The translations under genes and the position numbers were made by a program. From Sphingomonas sp. UBA978 (GTDB lineage: Bacteria > Pseudomonadota > Alphaproteobacteria > Sphingomonadales > Sphingomonadaceae), in the NCBI RefSeq assembly GCF_002292295.1, contig NZ_DBBS01000021.1:352713-416712 (forward strand): 64,000 bases of DNA, written 5' to 3'. The notes under the pieces were generated by a model, which was not told the origin of the DNA, did not search any database, and worked only from the letters and a program-made list of their open reading frames with translations. Numbering within the stretch: position 1 is the first letter of the stretch; every line of letters starts with the position of its first letter. Below are positions 58,618 through 64,000 of the stretch, piece after piece.

Positions 58618-59658
58618 ATGGAACAGGACGATATCCTCGCGCGGCAGGGCCGGGCCGTGCGCGCGATGGGTTCCGCCTTCGTCGCGGCGATCCTCGAGGC
58701 GGGCGATCGCCAGCTGGCACGCGCGCCGCGCACGGCGGCGCTGATGGCCGCCTGGCCGCGCGACGCCGCGTCGGATGCGCTGGCGATGCGCTTCAACGCC
58801 GCCCTGCACGCGCTGGCGCGAAGCGGGACGATGCCGGCGCTCACCGCGCTCTATCGCGCCCGGGCTGGCGATTTCGACGGCGTCGTCGGCGCGGCGATGG
58901 CGGCGGCGGACGGCTTCATCGCCGACTGGATGGGCGATACGCCGCAGACCAACGAGGTGGGGCGCAGCGCCGCGATCATGGCGGCGCTGATGGTGCTGCG
59001 CGAGCGCTACGACATGCCCTGCGCGCTGTACGAACTGGGGGCGAGCGCGGGCCTCAACCTCAACCTCGACCGCTATGCCTTCGATCTCGGCGGGACGCGG
59101 GTGGGGGCGGCGGAGACGCCGGTCCATGTCGCGCCGGCGTGGTACGGCCCCGCGCCCGCATGGCGCGCGGTCGAGATCGCATCGGCGCGCGGCGTCGACC
59201 TGCGGCCGCTCGACGTCGGCGATGCCGATGCGTGCGAGCGGCTGATGGCCTATGTCTGGGCGGACGAACCGGCGCGGGCCGAGCGGCTGGCGCAGGCGCT
59301 GGCCATCGCGCGCGTCGCTGCGCCGCGGGTGGAAAGCGGCGACATCGCGCTGTGGCTACCTGAGCAGCTTGCCGCGGCGCAGGCGTCCGGCACCTGCCGC
59401 ACCGTGATCCATTCGATGGCGCTGCAATATCTGGAGGCGGACGGCCGCGCGGCGGTCGAACAGGCGTTTCGCGCGGCGGGGGCGCGGGCGACGGCCGACC
59501 GGCCGCTGGCGCGGATCAGCTTCGAATGGACACCGGCGCGCGACGCGGTCCACCTGCTGCTGACGTCGTGGCCGGATGGCCGGACCGAGCATCTGGCGAC
59601 CTGCCATGCCTATGGCGCATGGCTCCACTGGCATCACGGCGCCGGCGCGACCGGCTGA
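58618..59658 (+). CDS. DUF2332 family protein
   Basis: 346 residues, soluble, no signal peptide. Pattern typical of DUF2332: QTNEVGRSAAIMAALMVLRE, ALYELGASAGLNLNLDRY, VEIASARGVDLRPLDV, YVWADEPARAERLAQAL and TVIHSMALQYLEADG. Function unknown in the family. ATG 58618 preferred over GTG 58582 because GGCGGGA lies just upstream. It follows the chemoreceptor gene by 38 bases but no functional link is evident. Convergent with the efflux-pump genes. Confidence 0.85.
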   Translation: MEQDDILARQGRAVRAMGSAFVAAILEAGDRQLARAPRTAALMAAWPRDAASDALAMRFNAALHALARSGTMPALTALYRARAGDFDGVVGAAMAAADGFIADWMGDTPQTNEVGRSAAIMAALMVLRERYDMPCALYELGASAGLNLNLDRYAFDLGGTRVGAAETPVHVAPAWYGPAPAWRAVEIASARGVDLRPLDVGDADACERLMAYVWADEPARAERLAQALAIARVAAPRVESGDIALWLPEQLAAAQASGTCRTVIHSMALQYLEADGRAAVEQAFRAAGARATADRPLARISFEWTPARDAVHLLLTSWPDGRTEHLATCHAYGAWLHWHHGAGATG

Positions 59659-59676
59659 CATCCGGCGCCCGACGGC

Positions 59677-62600
59677 TCAGGCCACGATCGCGCCGCGTCC
59701 TTTCCGCCGCGCCACCAGCAGATAGACGACCGGGACGATCACCAGCGACACCAGGGTCGAGGTAGCGAGGCCGCCGATGACGCAGATCGCCATCGGCTGG
59801 CGGAACTCCGCGCCCTGACCCAGTGCGAGCGCGGTCGGGATCATGCCGGCCGCCATCGCGACGCTGGTCATCACGATCGGGCGGGCACGTTCGTGACAGG
59901 CGGCGACGATCGCGCGCCGGGGGGCGTCGCCGTCGCGTTCGCACTGCATGGCGTGATCGACGATCAGGATGGAATTCTTCGCGGCGAGGCCGATCAGCAT
60001 CAGGATGCCGATCAGCGAGGGCAGGTTGAGCGCGAACCCGCCGAGCAGCAGCGCGAGGAACGCGCCGGTCAACGCCGGCGGCAGCGCGCACAGGATCACC
60101 ACGGGGCGCGACAGATTGCCGAGCAGCAGCACGAGCAGCAGGTAGAGCAATCCGACCGCGGTCAGGAAGACGAGCGCGAGCGAGGTGAACAATTGCTCCA
60201 TCGCGCGCTGGTTGCCGAGCGCGGCGGTGTCGATGCCGGCGGGCAGGCTGCGCATCGCCGGCAGCGCGCGGATCGCGGCGGTGGCATCGCCGAATTCTAC
60301 GCCCGGAGACAGATCGGATTCGATCGCGATCTGGCGGCGCTGGTCCATGCGCGTGATCTTGGGCAGCGCCGCGGCGAAATCGAGCGTGGCGATCGCGCCG
60401 AGCGTGGTCGTGCCGCCGGTACCGGTCGGGATGCGCAGGTTGCGCAGCTGGTCGAGGTCCTGCCGGTCGGATTCGGGCAGGCGCAGGCGGATGTTCACCT
60501 GATTCTCGCCATCCGCCAGCCTGGCGAGGTTGCGGTCGATGTCGCCGATCGTCGCGACGCGGGCGATCGTCGCCAGCGTATCCGCGCTGATGCCGAGCCG
60601 CGCCATCGCCGCCCGATCGGGGCGGATCACGATCTCCGGCGCGCCGGGGGGCGCGGACAGGCGGGGATCGTCGATCGCGGGCAGGCGCTTCATCTCCGCG
60701 AGCAGCCGGTCGGCGGTCGCCTGCAACAGGATCGGGTCGTCGCCGGTCAGGACGGTGACGATGTCGGGGCCGGCGGTGTCGCCGAGGAAGTTGACGCGCG
60801 CATCGGCGAGCGTGCGCAGCCTCGGGCGCAGCCGGTCGCGGAAGGCGGTGGCGCTGGTGGTGCGGTCGGGCCGGAACACGATCGTCAGCGTCGCGTCGCG
60901 CAGGTCGGCAAGGCCGCGGTCCCCGCCCGCGCCGCCGCCGATCTTGGACCCGACCTGCGCGAAGACAGTCGCGACCTCCGGCTCGTCGCGGAACAGCGCG
61001 GTGGCCGAAGCGACCGCACGATCCATGTCGACCGCGGTCGCGCCGGGCGTGCCCTGCACCTTGACGTAGATGTGGTCGGGGTCGCCCGCGGGCTGGAAAC
61101 CGGTGGAGAGCAACGGCACGATCCCCGCGGTCGCGACCAGCATCGCCCCGCACGCCAGCACCGTCCACCATGGCGCCGCCAGCGCGCGATCGAGGATGCG
61201 GGCGTAGAACAGTGAGCGTGGCGGCGTGGCGTGGCTGCGCCCGGCGCGCAGGAAGCGTGCGGCCATCAGCGGCGTCAGCAACCGCGCGACCGCGAGCGAG
61301 AACAGCACCGCGATCGACACGGCGATGCCGAATTCGTGGAAGAAGCGCCCCGGCACCCCGGCCATGAACGACACCGGCAGGAAGACGACGACGATCGCCA
61401 GCGTCGTCGCCACCACGGCCAGCCCGATCGCGTTGGCGCCGTCGATCGCGGCCGCGCGCGGGGGCATGCCGGCCTGCAGCCGCTTCTCGATATTCTCGAT
61501 CTCGACGATCGCATCGTCGACAAGGATGCCGATGACGAGCGTCAGCGCGAGCAGGGTGACGATGTTGAGGCTGAACCCCAGCAACGCCATCGCAGCGAAG
61601 GTCGGGATCAGCGAGGCGGGCATCGCGATCGCGGCGATCGCGGTCGCGCGCCAGTCGCGCAGGAACAGCCAGACGGCGAGGCTGGTCAGCACCAGCCCCT
61701 CCAGCAGCGCCTTAAGCGTCGCGTCGTAGCTGGCGCGGGTTTCGTCGACGGTCGAGAAGATCCGCCGGACGCGCAGGTCGGGGTGGGCGGCGGCGAGCGC
61801 GGCGACCGCCTTGCCCACCCCGTCCTCGACCGCGAGTTCGCTGGCCGCGCGGGTGCGGGCGATCTGGAAGCCGATCGCAGGGGCGCCGTTCAGCCGGGCG
61901 AAGCTGCGCGTTTCGGCGACGCCGTCGCCGACCTCCGCGACGTCGCCCAGGCGGACGGTGCGGCCGTTGCCGGCGGGGATGGTCATCGCGCGCAGGTCCT
62001 CGACGCCGACCGCGGCATTGGCGAGGCGCATCGCCTGTTCGCGTCCGCCGATCTGCGCGAGGCCGGCGGGATCGTCGCGGCTGAACCGGCGCAGCGCCTC
62101 GTTGAGCTGCGGCACCGTCAGTCCCAGCGCGGCCATCCGCGCCGGGTCGGCGATCACGTTGATCTCGCGCGCGACGCCGCCGATGCGTGTCACTTTCGAC
62201 ACGCCGGGCACGCGCTGGATCGCGGCGGCCACATCGTCGTCGATCAGCGTCGACAGCGCCCCGATCGACCGGCGCGACGAGGTGACGGCATAACTGAGGA
62301 TCGGGATATCCTCGATCTCGACCTGCCGTACGACCGGCGGGTCGATGCCGGCGGGCAATTGCGTGCGAACCTGTTCGACCTGGGTGCGGATCTTGTCGGT
62401 CGCCTCGCGCAGGTCCTGGCCGAGGTCGAACTGGACGACGGTGGTCGAGACGCCCTGCGCGATCGTGGAGACGACGATCTCCGTGCGTGGCAGGCCGGCG
62501 ACCGCCTGTTCGATCGGGCGGGTGACATTGGTTTCCATCTCGCCCGCCGCGGTGCCGGGCTGGACGACGGTGACCGAGACGGCGGGGAAGGCGATGTCGG

Positions 62601-62739
62601 GATAGCGTTTGACCGGCAGCGTCGCGAAGGCGACCAGCCCGGCGACCGTCAGCGCCACGAACAGCAGCACGACGGGCAGGGGGTTGGCCACCGCCCAGGA
62701 CGACAGGCGGAACGCGCGGCGGGGCGGGGGCGTGGTCAC
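59677..62739 (-). CDS. RND family multidrug-efflux-type permease
   Basis: 1020 residues. Usual RND layout with TM1 (ANPLPVVLLFVALTVAGLVAF), a first large periplasmic loop, six TMs including LALTLVIGILVDDAIVEIEN (proton-relay Asp pair), a second loop, and final TMs with FLTAVGLLYLLLVLLL and LIGLAAKNSILIVDHA. It takes proton motive force to export amphiphilic drugs, dyes or lipids; the HAE-1 group is likely. The gene overlaps its adaptor gene by ATGA (62736-62739). Together with the outer-membrane channel gene at the right edge it forms a full tripartite pump operon. Confidence 0.96.
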   Translation of the reverse strand: MTTPPPRRAFRLSSWAVANPLPVVLLFVALTVAGLVAFATLPVKRYPDIAFPAVSVTVVQPGTAAGEMETNVTRPIEQAVAGLPRTEIVVSTIAQGVSTTVVQFDLGQDLREATDKIRTQVEQVRTQLPAGIDPPVVRQVEIEDIPILSYAVTSSRRSIGALSTLIDDDVAAAIQRVPGVSKVTRIGGVAREINVIADPARMAALGLTVPQLNEALRRFSRDDPAGLAQIGGREQAMRLANAAVGVEDLRAMTIPAGNGRTVRLGDVAEVGDGVAETRSFARLNGAPAIGFQIARTRAASELAVEDGVGKAVAALAAAHPDLRVRRIFSTVDETRASYDATLKALLEGLVLTSLAVWLFLRDWRATAIAAIAMPASLIPTFAAMALLGFSLNIVTLLALTLVIGILVDDAIVEIENIEKRLQAGMPPRAAAIDGANAIGLAVVATTLAIVVVFLPVSFMAGVPGRFFHEFGIAVSIAVLFSLAVARLLTPLMAARFLRAGRSHATPPRSLFYARILDRALAAPWWTVLACGAMLVATAGIVPLLSTGFQPAGDPDHIYVKVQGTPGATAVDMDRAVASATALFRDEPEVATVFAQVGSKIGGGAGGDRGLADLRDATLTIVFRPDRTTSATAFRDRLRPRLRTLADARVNFLGDTAGPDIVTVLTGDDPILLQATADRLLAEMKRLPAIDDPRLSAPPGAPEIVIRPDRAAMARLGISADTLATIARVATIGDIDRNLARLADGENQVNIRLRLPESDRQDLDQLRNLRIPTGTGGTTTLGAIATLDFAAALPKITRMDQRRQIAIESDLSPGVEFGDATAAIRALPAMRSLPAGIDTAALGNQRAMEQLFTSLALVFLTAVGLLYLLLVLLLGNLSRPVVILCALPPALTGAFLALLLGGFALNLPSLIGILMLIGLAAKNSILIVDHAMQCERDGDAPRRAIVAACHERARPIVMTSVAMAAGMIPTALALGQGAEFRQPMAICVIGGLATSTLVSLVIVPVVYLLVARRKGRGAIVA

Positions 62740-63884
62740 TTGGCGGCGTAGACCGGGGTGACGCGGTCGCCCTCCGCCACGAACGAGGCCGCGGCGGCGA
62801 GGACGGGGGTGCCGGGCGCGGGGCCGTCGACCAGCGTGACATAGCCGCCGCCGCGCGTGCCGGTGCGCACCGCGACGCGGCGGACGCGATTGTCCTGCCC
62901 GAGCACCATGACGCTGGCGCCGCCGGTGTCATACTGGATCGCGGCCTCCGGCACGGCGCGGGCGGCGGCGCCGGTCCCTTCGAACCGGGCGGTGCCGGAG
63001 GCGCCGGGGCGCAGCTCGACCGGGCGCGCGCCGGCGACCGGGCTGAGCCGCAGGCGGACGTTGCCTTGCGCCGATTGCTGGTCGATCCGCGTGCCGATCG
63101 ACGCGATCTGCCCGTCGAGCGCGGTGCCGTCCGCCAGCGTCACCGCCGCCGGCGTGCCAGTGTGCAGGGAGGCCAGCCGGTTCTCCGGCACCTGCACCTG
63201 CAATTCGATCGTGCCGCCGGGGACGATGGTGAACATCGGCTGCGGCGATCCGCTGAGGTCGCCGACGCGGACGTTGCGTTCGATCACCCGCCCGCCGACC
63301 GGCGCGCGCACCAGCAGCCGGGCGGCGCGCGCCTGCAGGTCGCGCATCTGCGCCTCCTGCACGTGCAGCGCGCCGATCGCGGTGTCGGCGCGGAAACGAC
63401 GCGCCTGCACCGCCTCGCCCGACAGCACGCCGGCGCCGAGCATCGGTGCGCCGCGCGCCGCCTCCGCCTGCGCCTGCCGCACCGCGATGCGTTGCTGCGC
63501 GATCACCGCGGCCTGCTGCGCGATCTGGCTGCGGATCAGCGTGTCGTCGAGGACGGCGAGGACCTGCCCCGCCGCGACGAAGGCGCCCTCCTGCGCGAGG
63601 ACGCGCCGGACGATGATGCCGGGGACGTCGCTGGTCGCGGCATAGACCTGTCGCGCGACGAGCGTGCCCGGTGCGCTGAGGCCGATGTCGCCGGTGCGGG
63701 TTTCGACCCGGGTGACGCGGACGCTGCGCGGGGGGCTTCCGGCGTCGGCCGCGTCATGGCGTGCCGCTGTCGGTGCGGCGGGGGCGGTGCAGGTGGTCAG
63801 CGCGAGCAGCACCGCAGGCAGCCACAGCCGCGACGGCGGCGCGGGCCGTTTGTGCCGGTAGAGGACGAGCGCGGTGCCGGTCAT
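62736..63884 (-). CDS. RND pump periplasmic adaptor (HlyD/MFP family)
   Basis: 382 residues. Starts MTGTALVLYRHKRPAPPSRL with a TM or lipoprotein-like signal (LPAVLLALTTCTAPAA, Cys near 32). A lipoyl half (SDVPGIIVRRVLAQEGAFVA), a coiled-coil hairpin rich in Ala/Gln (AQQAAVIAQQRIAVRQAQAE), the second lipoyl half (LLVRAPVGGRVIERNVRVGD) and a beta-barrel domain (MFTIVPGGTIELQVQVPENR) appear in order. It links the inner-membrane pump to the outer-membrane channel. ATGA overlaps join it to both neighbours. Confidence 0.94.
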   Translation of the reverse strand: MTGTALVLYRHKRPAPPSRLWLPAVLLALTTCTAPAAPTAARHDAADAGSPPRSVRVTRVETRTGDIGLSAPGTLVARQVYAATSDVPGIIVRRVLAQEGAFVAAGQVLAVLDDTLIRSQIAQQAAVIAQQRIAVRQAQAEAARGAPMLGAGVLSGEAVQARRFRADTAIGALHVQEAQMRDLQARAARLLVRAPVGGRVIERNVRVGDLSGSPQPMFTIVPGGTIELQVQVPENRLASLHTGTPAAVTLADGTALDGQIASIGTRIDQQSAQGNVRLRLSPVAGARPVELRPGASGTARFEGTGAAARAVPEAAIQYDTGGASVMVLGQDNRVRRVAVRTGTRGGGYVTLVDGPAPGTPVLAAAASFVAEGDRVTPVYAAK

Positions 63885-64000
63885 GATGCGCCGTCCCAGC
63901 CGCCGCCCAGCGCCTTGAACGCCTGCACGGAGCGGCGCAGCACCTGCACGCGGGCGCGGACCAGATCCACGTCGGCGGACTGCCACTGGCGGCGGGCGGC
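63881..64000 (-). CDS. Outer-membrane efflux channel, NodT family (only the C-terminal 39 residues)
   Basis: The frame is open at the right edge and ends ALGGGWDGAS, preceded by VLRRSVQAFKALGGGW. The QAFKALGGGW end is characteristic of the NodT/OprM-type outer-membrane factors that partner RND pumps. It overlaps the adaptor start codon by ATGA, so it is the first of three co-transcribed pump genes. Only the tail is visible, so nothing can be said about signal peptide or lipidation. Confidence 0.85.
   Translation of the reverse strand, partial: AARRQWQSADVDLVRARVQVLRRSVQAFKALGGGWDGAS

Noticed and set aside
1..64000. Mobile elements, CRISPR arrays, tRNA or rRNA genes
   Set aside because: No transposase, integrase, terminal repeats, repeat-spacer pattern or cloverleaf sequence was recognised by eye; a tRNA scan was not possible.

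Overview
The window is high-GC, densely coded DNA from an alphaproteobacterium, most likely Sphingomonas or a close relative (Sphingomonadales). This rests on six large TonB-dependent receptors (TBDTs), the style of the Tat and Sec signal peptides, the carbohydrate and peptide utilisation loci, and many start/stop overlaps of the ATGA or GTGA type. I see no tRNA, rRNA, CRISPR array, insertion sequence or phage gene. Genes at both ends are cut by the window.

Region by region. (a) 1-12900 looks like a peptide/amino-acid utilisation region. It has a TBDT (cut at the left edge), two S10 serine carboxypeptidases flanking a Tat-exported class V aminotransferase, an exported amidohydrolase, an ornithine cyclodeaminase family enzyme, an Lrp/AsnC regulator and an M61-like PDZ peptidase. 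Copies of GCATA-N2/3-TATGC lie upstream of several of these units. (b) 12901-20515 holds a beta-propeller protein, a TPR-sulfotransferase, a TBDT, a sterol-desaturase-family hydroxylase and an unknown two-TM protein. A 12-base element, CTACGTYAAACG, is repeated upstream of the three transcription units. (c) 20576-24677 has a glycosyltransferase/outer-membrane-protein operon divergent from an OmpR-type two-component system, with a direct-repeat response-regulator box between them. (d) 24820-31694 is an S9 peptidase, a small Cys-rich protein and a TBDT, divergent from a membrane protein and a PepSY protein across a Fur-like palindrome.

(e) 31840-38799 is a tightly overlapping six-gene operon. 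It starts with a sucrose-phosphate synthase/phosphatase fusion, followed by four further glycosyltransferases and a polysaccharide pyruvyl transferase, with no flippase or polymerase. It is the best candidate for an undescribed biosynthetic system in the window. (f) 38785-43491 is a TBDT, a DUF218 protein and an S1/P1-nuclease/phospholipase C family protein in one operon. (g) 43617-56744 is a plant polysaccharide utilisation locus. One arm has a TBDT, a GH28, a GH10 xylanase and a small propeller protein. The divergent arm has a GH43, an (alpha/alpha)6 hydrolase and a second TBDT. The divergent promoter carries three AGCGCT-type operators, one of them over the -35 box of a near-consensus promoter. 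(h) 56780-64000 has a chemoreceptor, a DUF2332 protein, and an RND pump with its adaptor and the tail of its outer-membrane channel.

All motif work was by eye on both strands. No genome-wide search, alignment score or structure prediction was run.
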